Assembly: GCA_020638735.1 (NCBI GenBank)
Contig: JACKHZ010000014.1
Coordinates: forward strand, 124,001-188,000
DNA from: Planctomycetota bacterium
Lineage (GTDB): Bacteria > Planctomycetota > UBA1135 > UBA2386
DNA length: 64,000 nt
Reading direction: 5' to 3'
The position numbers and the translations under genes were made by a program. Shown here piece after piece: positions 16,525-26,999 of the stretch. The notes beneath the pieces are model-generated. The model made no database searches. It was not told the origin of the DNA and saw only the letters and a list, made by a program, of their open reading frames with translations. Numbering within the stretch: position 1 is the stretch's first letter; each line of letters opens with the position of its first letter.

Positions 16525-17940
16525 TCAGAGGTCGCGGAAGCGCTCGACGTAGCGGCGCAGGGTGTCGCGGTGGCCGTTGGCGATGTCGCGCACCCGCTGC
16601 AGGTCGGCGTCGTCGCCGGGGAACTGCCGCTGCGCGCGTTCGGTGGCCCGCTGCAGCGCCGCCGCGGCGGCGCTCCAGCGGCGTTGGTCGCAGCAGCGCG
16701 CCATCGCCGCCAGCCCGTCGGCGAGCAGCGCGATCGCCGCGTTCTTGTGTACCTCGAGGTCGCGTTCGGTCGCCGCGCCGAGTCGCAGCTTCGCGCTGGC
16801 CTCGACGTCGCGCATGCCGCCGGCGGCAGCGGCCACGAAGCGCAACGTCGCGCTCGCCGCGAGCGGGCCGGGGGGCGTGTCGCCGACGCGGCAGCGCACC
16901 ATGACGACGCCCGTGACGCCGGCGTTGAGATCCGGCAGCGCGACCTGCAGCAGATCGGGGGCGATCAGGCGGTCGCCGATCACCGCCATCCCGTCGAGCA
17001 GCGCCGGCGGCAGCTGGAGCTGGATCGTCACCGAGCGCGCGACCGGCACCAGCAGGCTGTCGGCCTCGTCGACGAACACCTTCTGCACGTCCTGTTCGTC
17101 GGCGACGAAGTGGAACAGGCCGCGGTTGGTGTCGGCGAGCCGCTGTAGCAGCGCGGTGTCGAGGTCGCCGCCGAGGCCGATCGTCGAGACGTCGATCGTG
17201 CCGCCGGTGCGACTCATGGCGCCGGTGCGGCGCAGCACGTCGTCCGCGATCTCGGTCGGGTCGCTGACGCCGGTGTTGGCGATGCCGTCGGTCAGCAGCA
17301 CCAGGCGGCGCGTGCGGTCGCCGATGTCGACCCGAGCCGGATGGCCGCCACCCAGCTCGTCGAGCCCGGCGCACAAGCCGGCGTGCAGGTTGGTGCTGCC
17401 CTCCGGGGTGAGGTGCGCGATCGCGTCCTGCAGCCAGGCGCCGTCGCCGCGGCGGCGCAGCGGTGTCAGCACGTTCGCCGTGCTGGCGAAGCCGACCAAG
17501 GCGACCAGGTCGTCGGGGCGCAGGCGCTCGACGAACGCGGCGAGGCCGCGGTGCACCTGGCTCATCTTGCCACGCTCCTGCATCGAGCCGCTGCAGTCGA
17601 CCACCAGCGCCACGGCGCACGGCGGCGCCAGCGCGCGGTCGCCTTCGCTCTTGGTCGCGTAGCCGACCTGCAGCCACACCTCCTCGCCGGGCCGGGCCGC
17701 GTCGCGGTCGAAGCGCAGGTCGAGCGCGACCGGCTCGCCCGCCCGCGGCAGCGGGACCGCGTGGTGGTGGTAGTTGACGATGTCGCGCACGACGATGTCG
17801 GCGGCGGTCGGCAGCCGGCCGAGCTCGGCCAGCGTGCGGGCGCGGGCGTGGCCGAAGGTCGACTGGGCGTCTTGCGCCGCGGCGGTCGTCGCGAGCAAGA
17901 GGACGGCGGTGAGCAGCGTCGCGCGAGGGGATTTCATCAT
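16525..17940 (-). CDS. Exported VWA-domain protein
   Basis: A 471-residue protein with a signal peptide (ATLLTAVLLLATTAAAQ). A short N-terminal domain is followed by a von Willebrand factor A domain of about residues 105-290. The MIDAS metal site is complete: D-x-S-x-S in VVDCSGSM near residue 114, a conserved Thr/Gly region in TPEGSTNLHAGL, and an Asp in LLTDGIANTG. The C-terminal part resembles that of bacterial VWA proteins of the YfbK/inter-alpha-trypsin type. It is the first gene of the operon; the kinase begins two bases later. A role in presenting an envelope signal to the kinase is plausible. ATG 17940 and 17937 are both possible starts. Confidence 0.88.
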   Translation of the reverse strand: MMKSPRATLLTAVLLLATTAAAQDAQSTFGHARARTLAELGRLPTAADIVVRDIVNYHHHAVPLPRAGEPVALDLRFDRDAARPGEEVWLQVGYATKSEGDRALAPPCAVALVVDCSGSMQERGKMSQVHRGLAAFVERLRPDDLVALVGFASTANVLTPLRRRGDGAWLQDAIAHLTPEGSTNLHAGLCAGLDELGGGHPARVDIGDRTRRLVLLTDGIANTGVSDPTEIADDVLRRTGAMSRTGGTIDVSTIGLGGDLDTALLQRLADTNRGLFHFVADEQDVQKVFVDEADSLLVPVARSVTIQLQLPPALLDGMAVIGDRLIAPDLLQVALPDLNAGVTGVVMVRCRVGDTPPGPLAASATLRFVAAAAGGMRDVEASAKLRLGAATERDLEVHKNAAIALLADGLAAMARCCDQRRWSAAAAALQRATERAQRQFPGDDADLQRVRDIANGHRDTLRRYVERFRDL

Positions 17941-18048
17941 GGCTCGTCCGGTCGGGTTCGTGCGACGGACGCCGGGTCGAGCCGGACCTTACACCGGATT
18001 GCTGTCGCGGAACCGCCGCGCGCTGCGTGATCGCCGCGCCGAGGTCGC

Positions 18049-18054
18049 TATATT
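18049..18054 (+). promoter_or_regulatory. Candidate -10 element upstream of korA
   Basis: TATATT stands out in an otherwise GC-rich 133-base divergent region between the VWA gene and korA. It would place the transcript start near 18061, leaving a leader of only about 13 bases before ATG 18074. No good -35 hexamer is seen. Confidence 0.35.
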
Positions 18055-18073
18055 CGTGGCCCTAGAATCTTCG

Positions 18074-19966
18074 ATGCAAGGCACCGACTCACCGACCGGG
18101 CTCCAACAGAGCACTCCCGACGGCCGGCCGATCCAGGAGCTGGATCAGGTCGTCATCCGCTTCGCCGGCGACTCCGGCGACGGCATGCAGCTGACCGGCG
18201 ACCAGTTCACGCGCACGACGGCGCTGATGGGCAACGACATCGCCACGTTCCCCGACTTCCCGGCGGAGATCCGGGCACCCGCGGGCACGCTGCCGGGCGT
18301 CAGCGCCTTCCAGCTGCGCTTCTCGAGCTTCGACATCCACACCCCGGGTGACGCCCCGGACGTGCTGGTGGCGATGAACCCGGCGGCGCTGAAGGTGCAC
18401 TACAAGGCGTTGAAGCCGAACGGCATCCTGCTGCTCAACACCGCCAGCTTCGGCGAGGTCGAGCTGAAGAAGGCCAAGTGGGCCGCCGACCCGCGTCGGG
18501 ACGGTTCGCTCGACGGCTATCGCGTGATCGAGGTCGACCTGACCGAGCGCACCAAGGAGGCGCTGGCGTCGACGACGCTCGACAACCGCGGCAAGGACCG
18601 GTGCAAGAACATGTATGCGCTGGGCATCCTCTACTGGCTGTTCCACCGCGACATGCAGCCGACCGAGAAGGCGCTGGCGCAGAAGTTCGCGAAGAAGCCG
18701 GAGATCGTCGAAGCCAACCTGTTGGCGATGAAGGCCGGTCACGCCTATGCGGAGACCACCGAGATCTTCCAGACGGCCTACCAGGTGCCGCCGGCGAAGC
18801 TCCCGCCCGGCACCTACCGCAACATCATGGGCAACCAGTCGCTGACCCTCGGGCTGGTCGCGGCCAGCCAGAAGGCCGGTGTACCGCTGTTCCTCGGCAG
18901 CTACCCGATCACGCCCGCGTCGGACATCCTGCACCAGCTCAGCGGCTACAAGAACCTCGGCGTCACCACCTTCCAGGCCGAGGACGAGATCGCCGCGATC
19001 TGCGCCGCGATCGGCGCCAGCTACTCGGGCCTGCTCGGCATCACCTCGACGTCGGGCCCCGGCGTGGCGTTGAAGGGCGAGGCGATGGGCCTCGCGATCA
19101 TGGCCGAGCTGCCGCTGGTCGTGCTCAACGTGCAGCGCGCCGGGCCGAGCACCGGCATGCCGACCAAGACCCAACAGGCCGACCTGCTGCAGGCGATGTA
19201 CGGCCGCAACGGCGAGTCGCCGATGGTCGTGATCGCCTGCTCGACGCCGGCCGACGCGTTCGAGGTCGGCTACGAGGCGATCCGAATCGCCGCCGAGCAC
19301 ATGGTGCCGGTCATGGTGCTGTCCGACGGCTACATCGCCAACGGCAGCGAGCCGTGGCGGCTGCCCGACGTCGACGCGCTGCCGCCGATCACGGTCAAGT
19401 TCGCGCCGGCGATCACCGACGGCAGCAAGTTCGAGCCGTACAAGCGCGACGAGAAGACGCTGGCGCGGCCGTGGGCCAAGCCCGGCACGGTCGGCCTCGT
19501 GCACCGCATCGGCGGCCTCGAGAAGCAGGACGTCACGGGCAACATCAGCTACGACCCGGACAACCACCAGCACATGATCGACACGCGCGCCGAGAAGGTG
19601 GCGCGGGTCGCCGACGGGCTGCCGCCGATGCAGACGCTCGGCGAGCGCACGGGCGACGTGCTGGTGCTCGGCTGGGGTAGCCCGCGCGGCGCGATCACCG
19701 CGGCGGTGATGCGGCTGCAGAAGCAGGGGCACAAGATCAGCGCGGCGTTCCTGCGCTACCTGAACCCGCTGCCGAAGGACCTCGGCGAGCTGATGAAGGG
19801 CTTCAAGAAGGTGGTGCTGCCCGAGCTCAACAAGGGGCAGCTGGCGATGATGCTGCGCGCGAAGTTCCTGGTCGACGTGCAGAGCTACAGCCAGGTGAAC
19901 GGCCAGCCGTTCACCAGCCAGGCGATCGAGGACTACATGAGCAAGCTGCTGAAGGAGATCCGCTGA
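18074..19966 (+). CDS. korA: 2-oxoacid:ferredoxin oxidoreductase, fused gamma/alpha subunit
   Basis: A 630-residue protein. Residues 25-200 are the gamma domain, beginning VVIRFAGDSGDGM. The alpha (pyrimidine-binding) domain follows from about 255, with the diagnostic YPITPAS motif, the FQAEDEIAAICAAIGAS segment and TSTSGPG. The fusion of gamma to alpha is the form found in two-subunit, relatively oxygen-tolerant 2-oxoglutarate or pyruvate oxidoreductases such as mycobacterial KorAB. With KorB it would convert a 2-oxoacid and CoA to acyl-CoA while reducing ferredoxin. 2-oxoglutarate is the likeliest substrate but is not proven. The ATG at 18074 starts 13 bases after the presumed transcript start. 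The stop overlaps korB. Confidence 0.93.
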   Translation: MQGTDSPTGLQQSTPDGRPIQELDQVVIRFAGDSGDGMQLTGDQFTRTTALMGNDIATFPDFPAEIRAPAGTLPGVSAFQLRFSSFDIHTPGDAPDVLVAMNPAALKVHYKALKPNGILLLNTASFGEVELKKAKWAADPRRDGSLDGYRVIEVDLTERTKEALASTTLDNRGKDRCKNMYALGILYWLFHRDMQPTEKALAQKFAKKPEIVEANLLAMKAGHAYAETTEIFQTAYQVPPAKLPPGTYRNIMGNQSLTLGLVAASQKAGVPLFLGSYPITPASDILHQLSGYKNLGVTTFQAEDEIAAICAAIGASYSGLLGITSTSGPGVALKGEAMGLAIMAELPLVVLNVQRAGPSTGMPTKTQQADLLQAMYGRNGESPMVVIACSTPADAFEVGYEAIRIAAEHMVPVMVLSDGYIANGSEPWRLPDVDALPPITVKFAPAITDGSKFEPYKRDEKTLARPWAKPGTVGLVHRIGGLEKQDVTGNISYDPDNHQHMIDTRAEKVARVADGLPPMQTLGERTGDVLVLGWGSPRGAITAAVMRLQKQGHKISAAFLRYLNPLPKDLGELMKGFKKVVLPELNKGQLAMMLRAKFLVDVQSYSQVNGQPFTSQAIEDYMSKLLKEIR

Positions 19967-20976
19967 TGACCGGCGTCGAACAACCGAAGCTCACCAAGAA
20001 GGACTTCAAGAGCGACCAGGACGTGCGGTGGTGCCCCGGCTGCGGGGACTACGCGATCCTCAACTCGGTGCAGGGCGCGTTCGCCGAGCTCGGCAAGACG
20101 CTGCACGGCACCGTCATCATCAGCGGTATCGGCTGCAGCTCGCGGTTTCCGTACTACATGGAGACCTACGGCTTCCACACGATCCACGGCCGCGCGCCGG
20201 CGATCGCCAGCGGCGTCAAGATCAGCAACCCCGAGCTCGACGTGTGGGTCGTCACCGGCGACGGCGACGCGATGTCGATCGGCGGCAACCACTTCATCCA
20301 CGCGATGCGGCGCAACGTCGGGCTGAAGATCCTGATGTTCAACAACCGCATCTACGGGCTGACCAAGGGGCAGTTCTCGCCGACCAGCCCGCAGGGCAAG
20401 GTCACCAAGAGCTCGCCGATGGGATCGGTGGACTACCCGTTCTCGCCGATCGCGTTGGCGCTCGGTGCCGGCGGCACCTTCGTCGCGCGCGGCGTGGACA
20501 TCCTCGGCCCGCACCTGCAGGACATGATCAAGCGCGCCGACGCCCACACCGGCACGGCGATGATCGAGATCTATCAGAACTGCAACATCTTCAACGACGG
20601 CGCCTACAAGGGCTTCACCGACAAGGAAGTGCGCGGCGAGCGCATGCTCGAGCTGCAACATGGCAAGCCGCTCTTGTTCGGCGCCAACAAGGACAAGGGC
20701 ATCACCTTCGACCAGAACTTCCAGCCGCAGATCGTGACCGGCGCGGACCTCGGCAAGGCGTTCGTCTGGGACGAGTGCTCGCCGTCGCCGGCGCCGGCGA
20801 TGGCGCTGGCGACGATGGACGAGGCGCACTTCCCGGTGCCGATCGGGGTCTTCCGCCGCCAGGAGAAGCCGGCCTTCGAGCGCGGCGTCTTGGCGCAGAT
20901 CGAGAAGGCCAAGGCGCAGAAGCCGGCCGACCTGAAGGGGCTGCTCTACGCCGGCGAGATCTGGGACGTGCAGTAG
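19966..20976 (+). CDS. korB: 2-oxoacid:ferredoxin oxidoreductase, beta subunit
   Basis: A 336-residue thiamine-diphosphate-binding subunit. CPGCG (23-27) and a further Cys in GIGCSS (57) are the Fe-S ligand positions of KorB-type beta subunits. The thiamine-diphosphate/magnesium motif GDGDAMSIGGNH is at 98-109, followed by the conserved NNRIYGLTKGQ region. There is no ferredoxin-like insert, as expected of the two-subunit form. ATG 19966 overlaps the korA TGA stop (TGATGA), giving equal translation. The 113 bases after its stop hold only the regulator's promoter region. Confidence 0.94.
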   Translation: MTGVEQPKLTKKDFKSDQDVRWCPGCGDYAILNSVQGAFAELGKTLHGTVIISGIGCSSRFPYYMETYGFHTIHGRAPAIASGVKISNPELDVWVVTGDGDAMSIGGNHFIHAMRRNVGLKILMFNNRIYGLTKGQFSPTSPQGKVTKSSPMGSVDYPFSPIALALGAGGTFVARGVDILGPHLQDMIKRADAHTGTAMIEIYQNCNIFNDGAYKGFTDKEVRGERMLELQHGKPLLFGANKDKGITFDQNFQPQIVTGADLGKAFVWDECSPSPAPAMALATMDEAHFPVPIGVFRRQEKPAFERGVLAQIEKAKAQKPADLKGLLYAGEIWDVQ

Positions 20977-21071
20977 GCGGGCGCGCGAAGCGTCGACGCG
21001 ACGGGGCGGGTGGGGCACGGGTCCCATCCGCCCTGCGTCGTTTCCAGGCCGGACTGCAGCGGGGGATCGAA

Positions 21072-21091
21072 ATATCACGATGTCGTGATAT
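21072..21091. promoter_or_regulatory. Perfect palindromic operator of the ArsR-methyltransferase gene
   Basis: ATATCACGA, a two-base spacer (TG) and TCGTGATAT form a perfect 9+9 inverted repeat in a GC-rich background. It lies immediately upstream of an ArsR-type winged-helix gene, as expected for an autoregulatory operator bound by a dimer. Its right arm overlaps a possible -10 element (TATGTT, 21089-21094), so bound regulator would block RNA polymerase. No second copy precedes ahcY, which argues that both genes share this promoter. Confidence 0.82.
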
Positions 21092-21104
21092 GTTGATCCA
21101 GCCG

Positions 21105-22082
21105 ATGACGACGACCCTGGACCGACTGCAGACGACGCTGAAGCTGCTGTCGGACCCCGTTCGTTTGCGGCTGTGCGCATTGCTGGCGCGCGCCGAACTC
21201 GCCGTGCAGGAGCTGGTGGCGATCACAGGCCTGCAGCAGAGCCGGGTCAGCAACCACCTGTCGCTGCTGAAGCGCGCCGGCCTGGTGCGCGACCGCCGCG
21301 AGGGCACCTGGAGCTTCCACTCGCTGGTCGATCCCGACGAGCAGGGGCGGCTGACGCCGTCGTTGTTCGCCGCCACCGTGCAGCCGTACCTCGACGCCGA
21401 CGAAGGCGCGCGCGACCTGCAGGCGCTCGCGGCGGTGCTCGACCGCCGACGGCAGAAGAGCCGCGAGGCGCACGACCGCCTCGCCGGTCAGTGGCACGAC
21501 GTCGGTGAGTCGTTCGCCCTCGGCACGCTGCGCGCGGAGCTGCTGGCGCAGGCGTGGCCGTGTGGCGAGCGCGTGCTCGATCTCGGCTGCGGCGCCGGCT
21601 TCCTCGCCGGTTGGCTCGCCGAGCGCGGCGCGTCGGTGCTCGGCGTCGACCACAGCGAGCGCATGCTCGAGCAGGCGCGGGCCAACGTCGCCGCCGGCGA
21701 CTTCCGCGTCGGCGAGCTCGACGCGCTGCCGCTCGGTGGCGGCGAGGTCGACGCTGCGTTCGCCAACCTCGTCTGGCACCACGTGCCCGAGCACGACGCG
21801 GCGGCGCGCGAGGTGTTCCGCGTGCTGCGTGACGGCGGTGTGGTCGTGGTCTCCGACCTGCTGCCACACGACGTCGAGTGGATGCGCGAGCGCATGGGCG
21901 ACCTGCGCCTCGGCCTGAAGCCCGAGCAGGTGGTCGCGTCGCTGCTGCGCGCCGGCTTCACCGAGCTGCGCACCGTGCCGTTGGCCGACTGCTACCGGGT
22001 CGATGCGTCGGCTGGCGCTCCGGCCGAGTTCTCGATGTTCGCCGTGCGCGGGCGCAAGCCCGTCGCCGCGGCCCGGACCTGA
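21105..22082 (+). CDS. ArsR-family regulator fused to a SAM-dependent methyltransferase domain (SahR-like)
   Basis: About 325 residues. Residues 1-95 form an ArsR winged helix: LKLLSDPVRLRLCALL, then the recognition helix LQQSRVSNHLSLLKRAGLV and the wing RREGTWSFHSL. The ArsR metal-site cysteines are lacking. The C-terminal part is a class I methyltransferase fold with motif I VLDLGCGAGFLAGWLAE, an acidic VDHSERML strand and an LVWHHVPEHD segment. This architecture beside ahcY is that of SahR, which represses S-adenosylmethionine-cycle genes and senses S-adenosylhomocysteine through the methyltransferase-like domain. ATG 21105 was chosen because the operator and possible -10 cover ATG 21090, the alternative start. 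ahcY follows 36 bases later. Confidence 0.88.
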   Translation: MTTTLDRLQTTLKLLSDPVRLRLCALLARAELAVQELVAITGLQQSRVSNHLSLLKRAGLVRDRREGTWSFHSLVDPDEQGRLTPSLFAATVQPYLDADEGARDLQALAAVLDRRRQKSREAHDRLAGQWHDVGESFALGTLRAELLAQAWPCGERVLDLGCGAGFLAGWLAERGASVLGVDHSERMLEQARANVAAGDFRVGELDALPLGGGEVDAAFANLVWHHVPEHDAAAREVFRVLRDGGVVVVSDLLPHDVEWMRERMGDLRLGLKPEQVVASLLRAGFTELRTVPLADCYRVDASAGAPAEFSMFAVRGRKPVAAART

Positions 22083-22118
22083 TCCTCATCCCGTTTCCGT
22101 TCCAACAACACGACAGTC

Positions 22119-23627
<1,509 letters not shown>

Positions 23628-23637
23628 TCGGCGGATC

Positions 23638-23662
23638 GACCGCGGCGCCTGTCGCCGCGGTC
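23638..23662. terminator. Hairpin between convergent ahcY and lepB
   Basis: GACCGCGGCG and CGCCGCGGTC form a perfect ten-base inverted repeat around a five-base loop, 10 bases after the ahcY stop and 23 bases from the lepB stop. It could end transcription from both sides. No T-tract follows on either strand, so it may act weakly or through Rho. Confidence 0.55.
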
Positions 23663-23685
23663 CGTCGCCGCGGCCGCCGCGCGGC

Positions 23686-24246
23686 TCAGAACATCGCGGC
23701 GGTCTGCAGCGGCCAGAAGCGCGCCCGGACGCGGCCCTTCAGGAGGTGCTCCGGCACCAGCCCGAACTCGCGGGAGTCGCAGCTGATCGGCCGGTTGTCG
23801 CCGAGCACGAAGAACTGCTGCGGCGGCACCACCAGCTCGGGCAGCGTCTCGTGGTCGCGGATGCAGCCGTAGTCGGCGGCCTGGAGGCCGTTGACGTAGA
23901 GCGCGCCGTCGAGCATCGCGACGCGGTCGCCGGGCAGCGCGACGATGCGCTTGACGAAGTCCACGTCGGGATTGCGCGGGTAGCGCAGCACGACCACGTC
24001 GCCGCGCCCGACGTCGCCGAAGTTGTACGTCACGCGGTCGACGACGAGGCGATCGCCGTCGTGCAACGCGGGCTCCATCGAGTTGCCGCGCACGATCGAG
24101 ACCTGGATGACGAACAGGTGGATCGACACCATCAGCGCGGCGCCGAGCAGGGCGTCGATCGCGAACCGGATCGAGGTGCGGCGGGACGGACGGCGCCACC
24201 AACGACGCGTGGCGCGCGGCGCATGAGGCTGGGCATGCGATTCCAT
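23686..24246 (-). CDS. lepB: Signal peptidase I
   Basis: A 186-residue type I signal peptidase. A basic N terminus is followed by one membrane anchor (about 28-52). The catalytic serine is Ser56 in GNSMEP and the general-base lysine is Lys99 in DFVKRIVALPGD; box E (GDNRPISCDSREFG) is also intact. The length is short but normal for single-anchor forms. ATG 24246 gives a proper anchor; further upstream the frame runs into the divergent promoter region. The protein would cleave signal peptides such as those of the exported proteins in this window. Confidence 0.93.
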   Translation of the reverse strand: MESHAQPHAPRATRRWWRRPSRRTSIRFAIDALLGAALMVSIHLFVIQVSIVRGNSMEPALHDGDRLVVDRVTYNFGDVGRGDVVVLRYPRNPDVDFVKRIVALPGDRVAMLDGALYVNGLQAADYGCIRDHETLPELVVPPQQFFVLGDNRPISCDSREFGLVPEHLLKGRVRARFWPLQTAAMF

Positions 24247-24414
24247 GGGCGGCGCTATCGGCTCGCAGCCATCGGGGCTTGACCGTTGGCCTCGCGGACG
24301 ACGCCTGGCGGGAGCGGTCCAGGGGCGGGATTTCGACGGTCGGCGGTCAAGGGGGGAATCGGGCCTAGCCGAAAACCCCTGGACTCGCCACCTCGGTTGC
24401 CGCCCACGAAGTTC

Positions 24415-25290
24415 ATGAGCCACTCAGCGCTGAGCCAACTCGCCCTCCAGGAGAAGACCCGCCGGGAGATCCTTCACAAGAGTGACCTGATCCCGCCGTT
24501 GCCGGATCTCGTCACCCGCCTGCTCGCCCTGCTCTACAAGCAGGACACCGAGCCGCGAGACCTCGAGCAGTTGCTGCAGAACGACCAGGTGCTGGTGGCC
24601 AAGATGCTGGCGATGGTCAACAGCCCCTTCTACGGGCTGAACCGTTCCATCGGCACGGTGAAGGACGCGGTGATGGTGCTGGGCTTCCGCGGCCTGCGGA
24701 GCCTCGTGCTCGCCACCAGCACCGCCAAGTTCATGCAGCGCGACTTCTCGTGCTACGGGCACGACGCGAAGGGCTTGTGGCTGCATGCGGTCTGCGTCGC
24801 CGGTGCGGCCCGCGCGCTCGCCCGCAAGTGCGGGCTCGGGGCGGAGCTGGCCGAGCAGCTGTTCGTCGGCGGCCTGCTGCACGACATCGGCAAGATGCTG
24901 CTCGTAACCTACCTGGGCGAAGCCGGGCATTCGGTGAAGCAAGGGGACGGGGTCTGTGAGTTCGAGCGCCAGCTGCTGGGGTTGGATCACACCGAAGCCG
25001 GCGCGCTGGTGACGGCGAAGTGGAACCTCTCCAGGGAGATCCAGGACGTCGTCGGCTCGCACCATCGCTGCGGCGACCGTTCGACTGGCGTCGCCATCGT
25101 GCGCATCGCCGACGGCATCGCCCACGAGCTCGGCACCGGCTACCTGCCCGGACGCGCCCCGTCGCACGAGGTCGCCGCGGAAGACCTGGCGACGCTGGGC
25201 TTCGACGAGGCCGCGTGGCCTGCGCTGCGCGACGAGCTCGCCGCGGTCATGGAAGAAGCCGTGCTGGCCCTCGGCAACATCAGCGGTTGA
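24415..25290 (+). CDS. HDOD-domain signalling protein
   Basis: A 291-residue protein consisting mainly of an HDOD domain: IPPLPDLVTRLLALL, then the LVAKMLAMVNSPFYGL segment and VKDAVMVLGFRGLRSLVL. Unlike many HDOD proteins it keeps a His-Asp pair (His156-Asp157 in GGLLHDIGKML) and a later LDHTEAGALVTAKW, so a remnant phosphohydrolase metal site is possible. HDOD proteins act in signal transduction, often linked to cyclic nucleotides or chemotaxis. The SpoIIE-type phosphatase starts 8 bases downstream, so the two probably form one regulatory unit. Confidence 0.87.
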   Translation: MSHSALSQLALQEKTRREILHKSDLIPPLPDLVTRLLALLYKQDTEPRDLEQLLQNDQVLVAKMLAMVNSPFYGLNRSIGTVKDAVMVLGFRGLRSLVLATSTAKFMQRDFSCYGHDAKGLWLHAVCVAGAARALARKCGLGAELAEQLFVGGLLHDIGKMLLVTYLGEAGHSVKQGDGVCEFERQLLGLDHTEAGALVTAKWNLSREIQDVVGSHHRCGDRSTGVAIVRIADGIAHELGTGYLPGRAPSHEVAAEDLATLGFDEAAWPALRDELAAVMEEAVLALGNISG

Positions 25291-25298
25291 GACGGACG

Positions 25299-26963
25299 AT
25301 GACTCACGCCACAGCAAAAGTCCGGTTCGGTGACGCGCGAACGCTCGCTGCGCTGCACGTCTGCCGTACGCAGGACGAGCTGGAGCAGCGCTTCGCGGCG
25401 GGGCTGAAGTCGCTGCTCGGGGACATGCCGGCGGCGCTCTGTCTCGGTGATCGCAACGACGGCGCCGGCACGGTGCGGCTCGTCGTCGGCCGCGGCTGCC
25501 CGCTGGAACCGCTGCAGGAGGTCGACGCGACCAGTTGGCCAGAGGCGGCGCAGCATCGGCGGCCGATCCGCTACCGCAACCTGGTGCTCGGCGAGCTGTT
25601 GCTCGGCGCAGAGGTCGAGCCGGGTGTCGACAGCACGCTCGGCGATGTGCTCGAGCACTTCGGGACCGCGCTCGTCAACCTGGTGCTCAACGCCGAGTCG
25701 CGGCAGGCGACCGACGACTACTGCGCCAGCCTGCAGGCGCTGCAGGAGGGCATCGTATTGTTCCAGGAGCAGGACAAGGAGGCCGTCACGGCGCGCCTGC
25801 TGGACCTGGTCAAGAGCATGATGGAGGCGACCGCCGGCGCGCTGTTCGTGCTGCGGGAGGTCGGCGTGCCGTCCTCCGGCTTGCAGCTGGAGCAGGTGCT
25901 CGGTATCCCGGAGGCGCTGGTCGAGAACTTCCGCTCGAAGGACGGGCAGCCGTGGCCCGAGCACCTGCTCGACTGGCAGGCCCAGGTCGTCGAGCGCGAC
26001 GACGATGGCGACATCGCCGGGCTCGCCGGCGACAGCGTGCCGCCGATCCTCGAGCGCGTCGCGGTGCTGCCGCTCCGCTACCACGGCGTGCAGGCCGGCG
26101 TCTGTGTGTTGTTCAATCCGCTCGGCGACGGGCGTCAGACGCGCAACAACATCGGCCGTCTGCAGAGCTTCGGCCAGCTGGCCGCGGCGCTGCTGCACCG
26201 CCTGGAGCTGGAGCGCGTCAGCCAGGAGTCGGTCTCGATCCAGCGCGAGCTGCAGCTGGCCGAGACGATCCAGCAGCGGCTGGTGCCGAGCGAGGCCCTG
26301 CCGTCGCAGCGCTTCCAGTTCGCCTGGCGGTCGATCGCGGCGAAGAGCATCGGCGGCGACTACGTCGACTTCCTGCAGTCGGACCTCGGCGACATCTACG
26401 CGATCATCGCCGATGCGTCCGGCCACGGCATCAACTCGGCGCTGCTGATGACGTCGTTCCGCGCGAACTACCGCGGCAACGCGCCGTGGCTCGAGCCGAT
26501 GGACCTCGCGGCCTCGCTCAACGGCGAGATCGCGCACGAAGTCGGTCCGACCGGGATGTTCATCACCTCCGCGATGGCGCGCATCGAGCCCGACGGCGGC
26601 GCCCTGTCCCTGTGCAGCGCCGGCCACAACCCGACGATGATCTACCGCGCCGCGACGGGTGAGATCGAGCGCGTCGAGTCGCACGGGCCGCCGATGGGCT
26701 TCCTCGCGGGTGCGACGTACGAGCAGTACGACGGTCGGCTGGAGTCCGGTGACGTGCTGCTGCTGTACACGGACGGGGTGACCGAGGCCGTCTCCGCGAC
26801 GGGAGAGATGTTCGGCGAAGAGCGGCTCGCGGCGCTGTTGGCGGCCGAGGCCCCGACGTCCGCGCAGGCGGTGCTGGACGCCGCGTTGAGCCAGCTGGTC
26901 GCGTTCACCGGCTGCGAGTGCCACGACGACGACGTGTCGATCCTGGTGATCCGCGCCCGCTGA
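25299..26963 (+). CDS. GAF-like sensor with SpoIIE/RsbU-type PP2C phosphatase
   Basis: A 554-residue cytoplasmic protein. The N-terminal 310 residues contain two weak GAF-like regions, then a helical linker (LQLAETIQQRLVPS). The C-terminal 230 residues are a SpoIIE/RsbU phosphatase: GGDYVDF, IADASGHGINSALLMT, TMFITSAMARIEP-like strand, SAGHNPTMIYR, LLYTDGVTE and a terminal DDDVSILVIR. The metal-binding Asp residues are all present. Such enzymes dephosphorylate anti-anti-sigma (STAS) proteins in partner-switching cascades; no STAS or RsbW gene is in the window. The start lies 8 bases after the HDOD gene. Confidence 0.9.
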   Translation: MTHATAKVRFGDARTLAALHVCRTQDELEQRFAAGLKSLLGDMPAALCLGDRNDGAGTVRLVVGRGCPLEPLQEVDATSWPEAAQHRRPIRYRNLVLGELLLGAEVEPGVDSTLGDVLEHFGTALVNLVLNAESRQATDDYCASLQALQEGIVLFQEQDKEAVTARLLDLVKSMMEATAGALFVLREVGVPSSGLQLEQVLGIPEALVENFRSKDGQPWPEHLLDWQAQVVERDDDGDIAGLAGDSVPPILERVAVLPLRYHGVQAGVCVLFNPLGDGRQTRNNIGRLQSFGQLAAALLHRLELERVSQESVSIQRELQLAETIQQRLVPSEALPSQRFQFAWRSIAAKSIGGDYVDFLQSDLGDIYAIIADASGHGINSALLMTSFRANYRGNAPWLEPMDLAASLNGEIAHEVGPTGMFITSAMARIEPDGGALSLCSAGHNPTMIYRAATGEIERVESHGPPMGFLAGATYEQYDGRLESGDVLLLYTDGVTEAVSATGEMFGEERLAALLAAEAPTSAQAVLDAALSQLVAFTGCECHDDDVSILVIRAR

Positions 26964-26999
26964 GCGCGGCCTGGCGCTGCGTCTCGGCGGCGCGGCGTT

